From Rhynchopus sp. YZ270_cl-10 (lineage: Eukaryota; Euglenozoa; Diplonemea; Diplonemida; Diplonemidae): a DNA stretch of 64,000 nt. Below the pieces are notes generated by a model, which saw nothing but the letters and a program-made list of their open reading frames with translations, ran no database searches and was not told the DNA's origin. The stretch covers positions 1,116,001 to 1,180,000 of the forward strand of contig OZ037887.1 of the NCBI GenBank assembly GCA_964035575.1. The letters are read 5' to 3'. This document shows positions 52,862-63,921 of the stretch, piece by piece. Each line of letters begins with the position of its first letter. Within the stretch, counting starts at the first letter, position 1. Position numbers and translations under genes: made by a program.

Positions 52862-53975
52862 CCTGTGATGTGTCTGCTGGAAGCCTAGGTAGATCGAGGT
52901 ACACTGACACAGTGTTTACCCATTTGACAGACCGTGACATGCTTGTATAATGACCAGAAACGTGGTGTTCACATTTTCAAGCTAGTCTTTGCTGATGAGC
53001 CTTTAGGTGATGACAGCAAATGCCTTCACGAGCCCGCAAAGGCAGGTTCTTTGCCATGAACATTATTTTTTTTTGTTTGAGCACCAGCATTGGCTGGCAT
53101 CGTGTGGATGACGGGTGGGCTCGAGGTTCCCCGAAAAACACTGAATCTGCACACACGAGACTGGTTCGTCGCAATACGACAGCGGTGTTGCAGTATCACT
53201 ATCTTTTCAAAGTTTCTTTTCTGTCTTTCTTTGAGGTGGGTGACCAAAGGTCCTAGGAGCCCAGGTTCTTCTTTACCCTTTTCCCCCTATGCGATACTCC
53301 TCACGCAAAGTAAACACCATACATATGATAACGAAAGCAATAGTCTTGGGTGACAGGTTGGGTTGGGGAGGGGTGGGTGGGTGTATGGTTAAGAAACAGA
53401 TTCGTTTTAAGGCCTCTTGGTCTATGCACTGAGTCTCAATAACTCGGGTTGGGTATGTGAGTGTATCGCATTGTTGTCAGGGATGTGCTTTTCAATCAAA
53501 AAAAGGGTGTGTGAGGCTCGTTCATTTGTTTTTTTTTTTTCCTTTTATGTTTTCGTATTCTGCAGGTCTTTTGTAACGTACAGGATGGAGCATGCACTCC
53601 GTTTCTTTTCCTCTCCCATGCTTGGATTTGCATGAGTTTTTATATCACCGTGTTGTGTTCTTCGCTCTTTTTTTGTTTGTATTTCTGTTTCTGTCTTTCG
53701 AAAGGTTGTTCGGGCGCGTTCATGTCGACGTGCGACATAGTGCTCTTAGAAGGTAAGAGGCGTATGTCCTAGGGCGTGTAGTGTGCCGAACCTTGTTTGG
53801 ATCGTTGCGATCGCAAGCAAAAAATAAAATCACCGAAAGAGAGTGTGGTCGTGGGGGTGTCACGTCACAGCCAAGTCAAAGACAAACCCATCCGTCCTGT
53901 TTCAAGTCACACAGCATTCGAACCCAATAACCATCACGTCCACAGAGTTAATGTTCGACCCAGTTCACACCGCAT
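52862..53975. other. Intergenic region, one degenerate stem-loop copy
   Basis: A hairpin at about 53025-53055 (TGCCTT and AAGGCA around CACGAGCCCGC) may be a diverged member of the stem-loop family. Nothing else was recognised. Confidence 0.4.
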
Positions 53976-56687
53976 ATGGCCCCAGCGCTTCTATACCTTA
54001 GCCTTGTGCTCGTAGCACAGCAAGGGCTGCCTGTGGGAAGTTACTATGGAGGGCGAGCTGCAGTGCCATCAGGAACCCAGACGCTAGCGCCACCTTCTCC
54101 AGCACCACCAACAAAAGCCCCACCCACCCCAGAACCCCCGACCTTCGTGCCGCTGGTGGCCACAACAGCAGTGCCAACAGGAGCGCCGCCAACATTGGCT
54201 CCAACAGCTGTCCCCGATACTGCAAACCCAACAGCTCAGCCCACTCCTAAACCAACCGGAAGCCCGCCAACGTCTGCCCCCGTCACTGCTGCTCCGACAG
54301 CAATCCCCACATTCCCGATATTACCGACATTTTTTCCTGCGACGTTGCCACCAACAGCAATGCCTACAGCAGTACCGACACAGCCCCCACCCACACAAGT
54401 ACCTCACACGCTCCCACCTAAAACCCCAGCGCCCAGCACCGTGGTGCCAACATCTGCACCACCAACGCCTGCACCTGAGACACCAGCCCCACCCACCCCA
54501 GCACCCCCAACCTTCGTGCCGCTGTCTGCTGCACCGCCGTCGGTGATCTCGCCGACACCTGTGCCTCCAGTCGAGAACCGCACAACGGCGACGGTGCCGC
54601 TGTCGGGGCGTGGGGAGAATGTGTTCTGCTCGGAGCAGGACCCACACGCAGTGCTGTACACCACAGCCGAGGGGCAGTGGTTGCGGAAGGACCTTGTGAC
54701 GTTTGCCGAGACGCATGTGGACGTGTCTGGTGTGCGTTGCAGCAGTGCAGGCCCGCTGCGTGCTGTGAACGCAACGACAGCAATGCGTGCCTGTGGGACA
54801 CTTGTGGAGGTGGTGACGTATGTGGGGACTGTGCCGACAGTGGCACGGTACACTGTGTCTGGAGGTGGGGGTTGGACTGCACGGGATGTGGCCTTTGGTG
54901 GGTCGCATGTGTACGTGGCGGTGGACACAGAAAGTGGTGGGAGTGTTGTTGTGCTGGACGCAGCAACGATGGGGCCGTCAGGTGTGCCTGCTGTGGAGTG
55001 GGAGGACAAGGTGCTGTCTGTGGCTGTGAGTGGGGATGTGCTGCTGTGCAGCACAGATGCAGGGAAGCCCACGTCGCCAGACCTGCTGGCGTTCAACATC
55101 ACAAGCCGCGCCGAGCCGGAGCTTGTGTGGCGCCAGGTTCTGGGTGTGCAGCTGTCGCCGATCTACGCAACTGACACCTTCCTTGTGGGGACTGCGTTTG
55201 AGAGTGCTGGGAACCAACTGAACCGCAACACGTTGAGTGTCTTCACACCATCCCTCACAGGCTCGTGGATGGACGGGGTGGTGTTGGCGGGACACCTGGG
55301 ACTGGGTAAGTACGCCACACTGAGTGCACTTACTGTTGAGAACGGGGAGATGTACTTCTTCAGCCCAGTCTCGAACATGATCTACGTTGTGGACGTGTCT
55401 GCAGGGAACCCGTACCTGCGTGTTGCACTCTCTGCACAAGGTCCTGCGTCGCTCGCTGTGTGTGGACATTCAGCGTATGTGCTTACATCCGACTCAAAAC
55501 ACGTTGAAGTGATCGAGCTGATGAAGCTTCCCACAGGTGTCGTGAGCGAAACGTTGTCGAGTTTTCCGCTGACGGGGATCAACGCAATTTCCGTATACGA
55601 CTGTGGGAAGCTGTACGTGGTGGGTCGTGAGGAGATGTCTGTTGTGGACACGACAGACGTGCATGCACTGCGAGTGTCTGCGTCTGCACCTGTGACAGAT
55701 CCGACATGTGGTACAGATGGACTGTTGGTGCGTGCTGACGGGAAGGTGCTGATGCGATGTGGCACTTCGCTGTCGGTGGTGGACTTTTCGTCGACACCCT
55801 CTGTGTCGGATCGTCTTGCCCTGCGTGGGGAGTACACATGGACACTTCACGACGGGTTGATCTATTTGATAGTTCCTGTGAACGAGACGTTTGTTGAGAT
55901 GCGCACCCACGACGCGATGACTCTGTCAACACTGAGCAGCATCTTTCTTGACAATGTAGATGCAGCAGCACTGCCCCTTCTTGCCTGCTTGGGTGACTAT
56001 GTGTACGCTGCTGTTGGCACTGCACTCTTTGTGCTTGCTGCTGCAGACGCAGGTGCAGCCGAGGAGAAGACACGACACACACTGCCTGCACCTCTGGTAC
56101 GGCTGACTGCGTCTGATGGGAGGCTGTACATGCAGCAGGCTGTGGGGGGACAGATCACAATCGTGTCGGCAGGTCCTGATCTGGCACAGGTGGGGGAGGT
56201 GGCTGTGGCGACGGGTGGTGTGCTGCTGTCGTCACAGCAGCATGCGTACATAGCTGAGAATGTGAACGGGCAGGCATCGCTTCTTCTTATCACAGCAGAC
56301 GTGGAGCTTGCAACAAAGGCACACATTTCTGTGCAGGGTGCAGGCGTGGCGGAGGGATATGGGTATCTGTTTGTTGCTTCTTCGGACGGGGTCACAGTGC
56401 TAGCAGGCGGAACGATGCCTACACTTTGTACACAGACGTCCACGCCAGCGCCAGCTTCGTCCTCACCTGTTGTTTACATTGTTGTTGTTGTGCTGGTGGT
56501 GATTGCCGTTTGCATTGCTGTGGCATGTTTAGTTCGGAAGCTTTTAAGTCTCAGGTATTCAGACAAAGAGTGCGCCAGAGAGCACAACGAGATGGGCAGT
56601 TCGCAAGCAATGCGTATTGTACACGTATCCGACCAGGGGGATGACCCGCCACTTGAGTCTTTGCTGCAGTGGGATGTAGTCTACTAA
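53976..56687 (+). CDS. Propeller-type surface protein B, stalk plus shared ectodomain
   Basis: Protein of 903 aa with a signal peptide (about 1-21), a Pro/Thr stalk starting at once (about 35-205), the shared 620-residue module, a helix (about 829-850) and a 50-residue tail. It lacks the N-terminal propeller of protein A and the lectin-like domain of protein C. Large parts of the shared module are almost identical in DNA to both paralogues (for example 54590-55270), while the segment from 55271 to 55440 and the hexapeptide region near 55583 (INAISVYDCG) differ. The stalk shares long blocks with protein A (TAVPDTANPTAQPTPKPTGS). The ATG at 53976 begins the hydrophobic leader directly. Expected to be a type I membrane protein. 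Confidence 0.82.
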   Translation: MAPALLYLSLVLVAQQGLPVGSYYGGRAAVPSGTQTLAPPSPAPPTKAPPTPEPPTFVPLVATTAVPTGAPPTLAPTAVPDTANPTAQPTPKPTGSPPTSAPVTAAPTAIPTFPILPTFFPATLPPTAMPTAVPTQPPPTQVPHTLPPKTPAPSTVVPTSAPPTPAPETPAPPTPAPPTFVPLSAAPPSVISPTPVPPVENRTTATVPLSGRGENVFCSEQDPHAVLYTTAEGQWLRKDLVTFAETHVDVSGVRCSSAGPLRAVNATTAMRACGTLVEVVTYVGTVPTVARYTVSGGGGWTARDVAFGGSHVYVAVDTESGGSVVVLDAATMGPSGVPAVEWEDKVLSVAVSGDVLLCSTDAGKPTSPDLLAFNITSRAEPELVWRQVLGVQLSPIYATDTFLVGTAFESAGNQLNRNTLSVFTPSLTGSWMDGVVLAGHLGLGKYATLSALTVENGEMYFFSPVSNMIYVVDVSAGNPYLRVALSAQGPASLAVCGHSAYVLTSDSKHVEVIELMKLPTGVVSETLSSFPLTGINAISVYDCGKLYVVGREEMSVVDTTDVHALRVSASAPVTDPTCGTDGLLVRADGKVLMRCGTSLSVVDFSSTPSVSDRLALRGEYTWTLHDGLIYLIVPVNETFVEMRTHDAMTLSTLSSIFLDNVDAAALPLLACLGDYVYAAVGTALFVLAAADAGAAEEKTRHTLPAPLVRLTASDGRLYMQQAVGGQITIVSAGPDLAQVGEVAVATGGVLLSSQQHAYIAENVNGQASLLLITADVELATKAHISVQGAGVAEGYGYLFVASSDGVTVLAGGTMPTLCTQTSTPAPASSSPVVYIVVVVLVVIAVCIAVACLVRKLLSLRYSDKECAREHNEMGSSQAMRIVHVSDQGDDPPLESLLQWDVVY

Positions 56688-56958
56688 AAAGTAGAAAAAG
56701 CCCAGAACGTTTTTTTTTAAAATGACCCCAGTATCCTCTAGACAACTCGGAGGTGAGGTGTGTGGGGCACGATTCTTTGTCACCCGAGATCAGTATGTAA
56801 TCTGGTTTGTTGAAAACGTTTAAATAAGTCCACCCTTCCATGACGTTCCCCCCCTCTTATTAGAATTAACAGAGCGTGTGTGTTATGTATTGTGTGGGAA
56901 AGAATGACAACCTGAGTCATCCTCTCTTTTTTCATGCTTTTTTTTTTTTCGTGTTTTC

Positions 56959-57827
56959 TTTGGTGTGGCTAAATCCAGTACAAAAACAGCACAAACCAAC
57001 TACAAAAGAAGTACAAAAATTACACTTTATTTTTGGGGTGTTTTTTGCGAAAAATTATTTCCCTGTATAAACTTTTTGGGGGGTCGGAGTCGGGGGGTCG
57101 GGGGAAAATTTTTCTTTTTTGGCCCCCAAAAAATTGGGGGAAAATTTTTTTTTCTCGATTCTCGGGAGTCCGTGCGTGCTGTGATGGGGTCACTTTGCGC
57201 TGAGAAATGAGTATTTTTGACCTAAAATGCATGTGTCAGTTTTTACAGGGCATTTTCAGGTTTAGTGTAAAATATGGTCAGCACTTGACCACTGAGGGTA
57301 AAGTGCAAAGTAAACGTGGGGGCAGTTTGCATAGCTGCGAACTTTGCTGCATGTTGTGACCCCACCATTTTACGGACGGAGCTCGTAGAACCCAATGAGG
57401 AGTGAGAAAGAAGAAGGAAGCATGCAGCATGGCCAACGAAAAAAGTAGCGTACCGTGCGCCTGCGGCGCAAGATTGCAACCCACCCTTTCCCATGACATA
57501 GTTCAGCACAAATGTGCAAATGTAAGCGCAATTTTTTGAAATGTTGCGCACCGTGGCTTCGCCAGAAACTTTCGTTCTAGCAAAATACGTAGGTAAAGTT
57601 TAACGGAACTGACGATAATTACCAACGACAGTGCCAATTTATGTCGACATTTTTCAGAAATGTTGAGTACCGTGGCTTCGCCAGGAACTTTTGGGCCATG
57701 ACTTGGGGCGATTGGGAAAGTACGAATTGGTACCAAAAATAAAAAAAACCCCCTTTTTTGGGTATACAAAAAAAATACAAAAGAAGTACAAAAATTACAC
57801 TTTATTTTTGGAGTTAGCCACACCAAA
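56959..57827. mobile_element. TIR element with internal direct repeats
   Basis: Perfect 14-bp inverted ends (TTTGGTGTGGCTAA). Just inside each end, on the same strand, lies a direct repeat containing ACAAAAGAAGTACAAAAATT and ACACTTTATTTTTGG (57001-57040 and 57777-57813). The interior carries a single arm of the foldback family seen at 63460-63921. A small element of about 100 bp that received a large insertion or internal duplication would explain the arrangement. Confidence 0.65.
57074..57250. repeat. Half-copy of a foldback family
   Basis: One arm only. The block CGTGCTGTGATGGGGTCA, then GAGAAATGAGTATTTTTGAC, then CATGTGTCAGTTTTTACA matches 63600-63675. The second arm is absent here. Confidence 0.85.
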
Positions 57828-58635
57828 TTCTTTTTTTCTTTTTTCTTTTTTTGAATTTTTCGTAGAACCCCCTTTTCAAAAAAAAAGCAGTGGCGGACAC
57901 GCCCCTGTCTATAACTCAACATTTTTTTATACCAATGAAGTGCTCTCTCTCTGGGCTTCGATATCCCCGCGGAGAAATAGTGCCTTGCGTCCGCCGATAA
58001 ACGGTGAGGCGTTTGCACTTTCAGCTTCTCTTTCCCCCCTCTTGTTTTTTTTTTTTTTTTTTTTGAATTTTTATCCGTTTTGTTTTGTCATCAGTAAGAC
58101 ACGTCACGTGTCTTGTCATACATTGTCGCGCGACCTTCTAATTTGACGTCCAAACCTGACCCGCCAAGAGGGTATTTTGCAAAAGGAGGACTGTGACGCC
58201 CCACACCGTTTCTGCAAGAGCACACAGGGTATCTTTCGTGGCACTCCCTCTCTTTTTTTTTGGGGCCGTAAAGAAAGCGTCTCTGTTTCCTGCATCGCAG
58301 ACAAAACAAAAAGGTGGGCCTCCTCGCTTTTGGTGTTGTGGTTACCCTTCTTCGCGCGGTTGAAATCTCGTCAGTTTATGGAGGAAATACATCATTTTTT
58401 TTTGTTCACATCGAATTTTGCACTTTCAGGTGTGCTATTTTTGAGCAGGTGTCTTTTTTTTTCTTCTTTTTTTGTGAAAGAGAACAAACAACCTTTATTT
58501 CCCTCCCCGTTTATCGTCTTCATGAGTAACAAGCAACGAGAAACGAGTCTCTCAAGCATTTTGAGGCGTTAACCTCGAAATGGATAGGACTGCATGGTTG
58601 GGGTCCACCCGGTGCACCGGTCATACCAAAGGTAG

Positions 58636-58672
58636 ACCGGGTCACGAGAGGGCTTTGTATTTCAAATCTACT
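58636..58672. repeat. Dispersed CACGAG...TTGTATTTCAA repeat, copy 4
   Basis: GGGTCACGAGAGGGC followed by TTTGTATTTCAAAT. Together with the copy at 43495 it shares an upstream CCAAAGGTA word, extending the repeat leftward. Confidence 0.75.
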
Positions 58673-59101
58673 TTGAGATGTGTCGTTTTGTCTTCTCTCA
58701 CATTTTCTTTTTTTTAGAGGAAACAAAATCCTACTTTGGCTTTTTTTTTTTTAAACCCCACCTTTCTTGGATCAACTGTACTAATGAACAGCATTAGTAT
58801 AGGTTCTGAGGAGGGTTGGATCAAAAGCACTGAAACGAGAGCATTTGTATTGCATTTCGCACCAGTCTTTTGAGTGTATCTAAGACAAAAGTACAGTCTT
58901 TCTCTCCCTTTCCCCTTTCCCCCCAACATTTTTGCCGTTGTTTTTATGCATGACATTACCATGCTGAAGAAGTTGTTTGCTCAACTTTAAAACTGCAAAA
59001 AAGATGAAAAATAATGAACAATTACTTTTGGGGTCCCGACCACGGCAAGGCGATGTTGTTGGGTGAGTGTACTGCTCCCGTTCACAAAATGGTACAGAGT
59101 T

Positions 59102-59169
59102 TGGTGTGATCACCAAACGGATTCTCCGTGGTTCCCCCGTGGGTTGTCCGTACCCCCCGAATCACACCA
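59102..59169. mobile_element. 68-bp inverted mini-relative of the 14-kb minisatellite element
   Basis: Ends TGGTGTGAT and ATCACACCA. In reverse complement the interior reads GGGGGGTACGG, AACCCACGGGGGAACCACGG and AGAATCCGTTTGG, matching blocks at 14150-14206 and 15085-15146. It lacks the 9-bp array. Confidence 0.8.
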
Positions 59170-59348
59170 GACCCCTTACCTTGTTAAGTTTCCACCCCCA
59201 ACCCCCAAACGAACCACCTCTACAAGACAACACCGCTGTGAATCCCTGGCTAACGTGCACCTTCTTGTATACCTTCAGCAGTGTGATGTTTTGGCCGACA
59301 TTTGAAGTACAGATTTTTTCCCAGCGGATGTGATTGTGCGCAATTGTT

Positions 59349-59761
59349 ATAAAATATAGGGGAGCCTATACCGGTAATTTTGGCTCCTTTTGATTTTAAA
59401 TTGAAATTTCTAAGTCTTTTTTGACCTACGACCCCGGCAATGCATTTTTTGGGACTCTGTGGACTCAAATGAGCAAAAATTTAAACAAAATGCTGCCCGT
59501 TGACGCATTTAAACGCACATTTTGTTGAAAATTGTCATTTTACACTGGATTTGCCTTTGCCATTTTCAGTTTTTTTGCAGATTTTTTTCAAAAAAAAAAT
59601 TGAAAAAAAAAGGCTCAAAAGTGCCTGAAACCCGGCGGAAAGTGATTTTTGGTGAGGTATATAGGGTAGTTTCACCTATTTTTGGGTTTTTTTGCCGAAA
59701 GGCGCCAAATTTTCCGCGCCAAATGAAGGAATAGCCGGTGCATAGGCCCCCCTATAAAATA
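59349..59761. mobile_element. MITE, 413 bp, with AATTGTT duplication
   Basis: Inverted ends share TATAGGGG, GCCTAT and CCGG (left TATAGGGGAGCCTATACCGG). AATTGTT is repeated exactly outside each end (59342-59348 and 59762-59768). A 7-8 bp duplication fits a hAT-type element. Internal A/T-rich sequence has no coding capacity. Confidence 0.75.
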
Positions 59762-59829
59762 AATTGTTCATTGTGCCACCCTCGTTCACTTACGGTACAT
59801 GTCAATCCCCATTGGGTTTCATTTACACC

Positions 59830-59919
59830 TTCTGTTGGCTGTAGGGTACTTGCTTTTATCTGGAGCATCGTATGTGGGTCATCGGTGGTGCCTGCATCAA
59901 CAACTTCACTTTCTTTTCT
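59830..59919. repeat. Dispersed repeat of about 100 bp, copy 2
   Basis: Relative of 47943-48049 sharing TCTGTTGGCTGTAGGGTACT, CATCGTATGTGGGTCA and GTGCCTGCATCAACAAC. It ends about 85 bp before the start of the next gene. Confidence 0.7.
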
Positions 59920-60005
59920 TCGATGCTCCCCCACGGACCCCCCACCCTCCCACCCTTCACAGACGCACACAAACCGTTTTCCTTTGATGTAACATATCAT
60001 TTGCA

Positions 60006-63000
60006 ATGATCCGAGCTTTGTTTGTCGTTCTCCTGCTAGTCCGTGTATGTGCCGTGGAGCTGAGATGTGCCACGCCGGTTGTAGCAGCTGAGTTCTCAGA
60101 CGTGTCCGAGCTGGACCCTTCTGCGGCTGTGGTCTTCGGGGGCGAGGTGCTTCTGAGCATGGACATCATCAGCTCTGGGCAGCCTCAGGAGCTGCTCCGC
60201 ATTGCCCCTGCCGTCGATGAGTCGTCGGAACGGATCATCTTCTCCAGCACCTCAGACACAGCCATATACCTTCAGTGGTTAGGCGCGAGCTTATTATCCA
60301 GCCGGACCCCGTTGTCCACGCTGTTCCACGTAGACGTTGTGGTCGAGACCGTGGCCACAGGAAGCAACGCATCGATCTACATAGATGGGCAGCACGCAGG
60401 CAGCAGAGAGATGCCGCTCCCGTTGCTAGGCGTGCAGCGTTTCATAAAAGGTCCGAACATGCCGCAAGATGCGGTCATCACAAACTTTTCACTGTCCTAC
60501 TGCGATCCCTCACAGATGGCCCAGACGGCGACAGGAGTGCCTGCGACGCTTTCTCCGAAAGCTGCACTAGCAGTACTGCTTGCAGATACGCAAGGTGATA
60601 CCACCCAAGCACCAACGCAAGCACCTACGCCAGCGCCACCGACACCTGCCCCGCCCTCTCCAGCACCACCAACGCCTGCACCTGATACACCAGTCCCACC
60701 CACCCAAGCACCTACAACACCAGCGCCACCGACACCTGCCCCGCCCTCTCCAGCACCACCAACGCCTGCACCTGAGACACCAGCCCCACCCACCCCAGCA
60801 CCCCCAACCTTCGTGCCGCTGTCTGCTGCACCGCCGTCGGTGATCTCGCCGACACCTGTGCCTCCAGTCGAGAACCGCACAACGGCGACGGTGCCGCTGT
60901 CGGGGCGTGGGGAGAATGTGTTCTGCTCGGAGCAGGACCCACACGCAGTGCTGTACACCACAGCCGAGGGGCAGTGGTTGCGGAAGGACCTTGTGACGTT
61001 TGCCGAGACGCATGTGGACGTGTCTGGTGTGCGTTGCAGCAGTGCAGGCCCGCTGCGTGCTGTGAACGCAACGACAGCAATGCGTGCCTGTGGGACACTT
61101 GTGGAGGTGGTGACGTATGTGGGGACTGTGCCGACAGTGGCACGGTACACTGTGTCTGGAGGTGGGGGTTGGACTGCACGGGATGTGGCCTTTGGTGGGT
61201 CGCATGTGTACGTGGCGGTGGACACAGAAAGTGGTGGGAGTGTTGTTGTGCTGGACGCAGCAACGATGGGGCCGTCAGGTGTGCCTGCTGTGGAGTGGGA
61301 GGACAAGGTGCTGTCTGTGGCTGTGAGTGGGGATGTGCTGCTGTGCAGCACAGATGCAGGGAAGCCCACGTCGCCAGACCTGCTGGCGTTCGACATCACA
61401 AGCCGTGCTGAGCCGGAGCTTGTGTGGCGCCAGGTTCTGGGTGTGCAGCTGTCGCCGATCTACGCAACTGACACCTTCCTTGTGGGGACTGCGTTTGAGA
61501 GTGCTGGGAACCAACTGAACCGCAACACGTTGAGTGTCTTCACACCATCCCTCACAGGCTCGTGGATGGACGGGGTGGTGTTGGCAGGACACCTGCTTTT
61601 TAAGAAATACGACATACTTCGTGCACTTACTGTTGAGAACGGGGAGATATACGTTATGAGTGCAGTCTCGAACACTCTTTACGTTGTGGACGTGTCTGCA
61701 GGGAACCCGTACCTGCGTGTTGCACTCTCTGCACAAGGTCCTGCGTCGCTCGCTGTGTGTGGACATTCAGCGTATGTGCTCACAACGGACTCAGCCTACG
61801 TTGAAGTGATCGAGCTGATGAAGCTTCCCACAGGTGTCGTGAGCCAACCGGTGTCTTCTTTGAGTCTGGAGGAGATCAACGCCATTACGACGACCACACA
61901 CGACTGTGGGAAGCTGTACGTGGTGCTTCGTACGTGGATGTCTGTTGTGGACACGACAGACGTGCATGCACTGCGAGTGTCTGCGTCTGCACCTGTGACA
62001 GATCCGACATGTGGTACAGATGGACTGTTGGTGCGTGCTGACGGGAAGGTGCTGATGCGATGTGGCACTTCGCTGTCGGTGGTGGACTTTTCGTCGACAC
62101 CTTCTGTGTCGGATCGTCTTGCCCTGCGTGGGGAGTACACATGGACACTTCACGACGGGTTGATCTATTTGATAGTTCCTGTGAACGAGACGTTTGTTGA
62201 GATGCGCACCCACGACGCGATGACTCTGTCAGAACTAGAACTGAGCAGCATCTTCCTTGACAATGTAGACGCAGCAGCACTGCCCCTTCTTGCCTGCTTG
62301 GGTGACTATATGTACGCTGCTGTTGGCACTGCACTCTTTGTGCTTACTGCAGGCGCAGGTGCAACCGAGGAGAAGACACGACACACACTGCCTGCACCTC
62401 TGGTACGGCTGACTGCGTCTGATGGGAGGCTGTACATGCAGCAGGCTGTGGGGGGACAGATCACAGTCGTGTCGGCAGGTCCTGATCTGGCACAGGTGGG
62501 GGAGGTGGCTGTGGCGACGGGTGGTGTGCTGCTGTCGTCACAGCAGCATGCGTACATAGCTGAGAATGTGGACGACTATCTCCTGCGTATCACAGAGAAC
62601 CTCACACTGCAGGCCACGACACACCTTTCTGGGACAGTAGCTGGAGTGTCGGAGGGATATGGGTACTTGTTTATTGCTACTAGCAGTGGTGTTTTGGTAC
62701 ACTCTGAGACGGCAGAGAACGCTGCTTGCAAACCTGCGAGTTCAGACAGCGGACTGCCTGCTGTGTTGGTTGTACAAACGGTGCTGGCGTGTGTGTTTGT
62801 GGTGTTGACGGTGCTGCTTCGTACTGCGTCTTGGCTGCTTTTTAGGAAGAAGGGTGCGACACCACCACCACCACGTGATCCTCATCGTGAAGCTGCCATA
62901 CCCCCCCGAGATGCAAAGCAAGTACGATTCGCGCCAGATGTGGAAGCAGGCAGCTCGGCAGAGATGCAGATGATATCCGCCCACTCTGGATGGATCTCTA

Positions 63001-63074
63001 GCGAAGGAGCCGCGAACCCTGCTGAGCCTTGCGACGGCACAGTCCGGCTGCTCGACAGTGTCGTGGTGCAATGA
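60006..63074 (+). CDS. Propeller-type surface protein C, lectin-like N-terminal domain
   Basis: Protein of 1,022 aa with a signal peptide (about 1-16). Residues 19-172 form a beta-rich domain with a pattern like concanavalin/LamG-type jellyrolls: [20 protein letters not shown], then DGQHAGS and [10 protein letters not shown]. This is a weak assignment and no sugar-binding residues can be named. A short Pro/Thr stalk (about 197-291), the shared 620-residue module, a helix (about 917-937) and an 85-residue tail with a [19 protein letters not shown] stretch follow. Relative to protein B the module is nearly identical except for patches at 61590-61680 and 61845-61945 and near the membrane (62560-62720), where it diverges strongly. 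The tail is unlike the other two, so each paralogue probably contacts different cytosolic partners. Confidence 0.82.
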   Translation: MIRALFVVLLLVRVCAVELRCATPVVAAEFSDVSELDPSAAVVFGGEVLLSMDIISSGQPQELLRIAPAVDESSERIIFSSTSDTAIYLQWLGASLLSSRTPLSTLFHVDVVVETVATGSNASIYIDGQHAGSREMPLPLLGVQRFIKGPNMPQDAVITNFSLSYCDPSQMAQTATGVPATLSPKAALAVLLADTQGDTTQAPTQAPTPAPPTPAPPSPAPPTPAPDTPVPPTQAPTTPAPPTPAPPSPAPPTPAPETPAPPTPAPPTFVPLSAAPPSVISPTPVPPVENRTTATVPLSGRGENVFCSEQDPHAVLYTTAEGQWLRKDLVTFAETHVDVSGVRCSSAGPLRAVNATTAMRACGTLVEVVTYVGTVPTVARYTVSGGGGWTARDVAFGGSHVYVAVDTESGGSVVVLDAATMGPSGVPAVEWEDKVLSVAVSGDVLLCSTDAGKPTSPDLLAFDITSRAEPELVWRQVLGVQLSPIYATDTFLVGTAFESAGNQLNRNTLSVFTPSLTGSWMDGVVLAGHLLFKKYDILRALTVENGEIYVMSAVSNTLYVVDVSAGNPYLRVALSAQGPASLAVCGHSAYVLTTDSAYVEVIELMKLPTGVVSQPVSSLSLEEINAITTTTHDCGKLYVVLRTWMSVVDTTDVHALRVSASAPVTDPTCGTDGLLVRADGKVLMRCGTSLSVVDFSSTPSVSDRLALRGEYTWTLHDGLIYLIVPVNETFVEMRTHDAMTLSELELSSIFLDNVDAAALPLLACLGDYMYAAVGTALFVLTAGAGATEEKTRHTLPAPLVRLTASDGRLYMQQAVGGQITVVSAGPDLAQVGEVAVATGGVLLSSQQHAYIAENVDDYLLRITENLTLQATTHLSGTVAGVSEGYGYLFIATSSGVLVHSETAENAACKPASSDSGLPAVLVVQTVLACVFVVLTVLLRTASWLLFRKKGATPPPPRDPHREAAIPPRDAKQVRFAPDVEAGSSAEMQMISAHSGWISSEGAANPAEPCDGTVRLLDSVVVQ

Positions 63075-63459
63075 GAGTGGCGACATCTTTGAAATGATTT
63101 TATAGTTTTTTTTTTTTTGGGGGGGGGGGGGGGGGGTTTGGGAAACATTGGGCTCGGGGCAGGGATATCAGTTGCAGGGGTCGGGGAGGTTCGGACATTT
63201 TGGGACAACGTTTGCTCGTTATTTTTCTCTGTCATTTTTTTGTTGTCTCGAATGTCATAAGAGCTCGTAAGAGGGCTGTATGATGACAGTTCCAACAGGT
63301 GTTGTGTACCGGGGTTTATTTTTGTTTGTAAATAGCTTGGCTGTTTTTTTGGGATGGTATTATGAGTGTCAGACGACCTTAAGGTGTGATGTAAAAACCG
63401 GGTTTCAAAAAAAGGGGGGGGAAACAGGCCTCTGGGTAATTTTTCGGCCGATGTTGGCC
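63075..63459. other. Short intergenic stretch with T/G runs
   Basis: A run of T then G (about 63106-63136) follows the gene. Nothing else was recognised. Confidence 0.5.
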
Positions 63460-63921
63460 TTGGGGGGTGGGTGGTACCCCCCCCCCCCCCACCTCTGTAC
63501 ACAGTTACACAGGGGGTGGGCCGAAGAAAAATTTTTCCGACCAATTTTTGCCCACAAAAAATCGAAAAAAAAAATTTTTTTTTTCGATTCTCCTGTGTCT
63601 GTGCGTGCTGTGATGGGGTCATTTCGCGCTCAGAAATGAGTATTTTTGACCCAAAATACATGTGTCAGTTTTTACACGATTTTTGAAATTTTCAGTCCAA
63701 AACTGACACATGTATTTTGGGTCAAAAATACTCATTTCTGAGCGCGAAATGACCCCATCACAGCACGCACAGACACAGGAGAATCGAAAAAAAAAATTTT
63801 TTTTTTCGATTTTTTGTGGGCAAAAATTGGTTGGAAAAATTTTTCTTCGGCCCAGCCCCTGTACAACCGTGTACAGAGGGGGGGGGGGGGGGGAGGGGGG
63901 GGGGGGACCCACCACCCCTAA
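63460..63921. mobile_element. Foldback element with arms of about 200 bp
   Basis: Arms (to 63672 and from 63699) are reverse complements in constant register over at least 63491-63672 against 63699-63880, with a 26-base spacer. The outer parts contain C- and G-runs and TTGG...GGGTGGT-like ends. It includes the CGTGCTGTGATGGGGTCA block also found as a half-copy at 57074-57250. No gene. Confidence 0.85.

Larger units (their letters stand above)
56688..60005. other. Intergenic region packed with small DNA elements
   Basis: Besides the elements listed separately, there are two copies of TACCGTGGCTTCGCCAG-type words (57549 and 57668), a 20-bp word GTACCGTGCGCCTGCGGCGC (57452) also present in the Harbinger-like element (38354), a CGCC/GGCG hairpin at 57988-58015 related to one at 31578-31600, and a short hairpin AAGACACG-TCA-CGTGTCTT near 58096. 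No gene is recognised. Confidence 0.5.

Noticed and set aside
50491-61399. Minus-strand frames of 200-300 aa opposite the propeller genes
   Set aside because: The same frame recurs in each paralogue because the DNA is duplicated. Composition is skewed and no domain is visible, whereas the + frames have signal peptides and membrane helices.
63106-63136. Telomere-like T/G run
   Set aside because: It is a simple T-run followed by a G-run, not a tandem telomeric unit.
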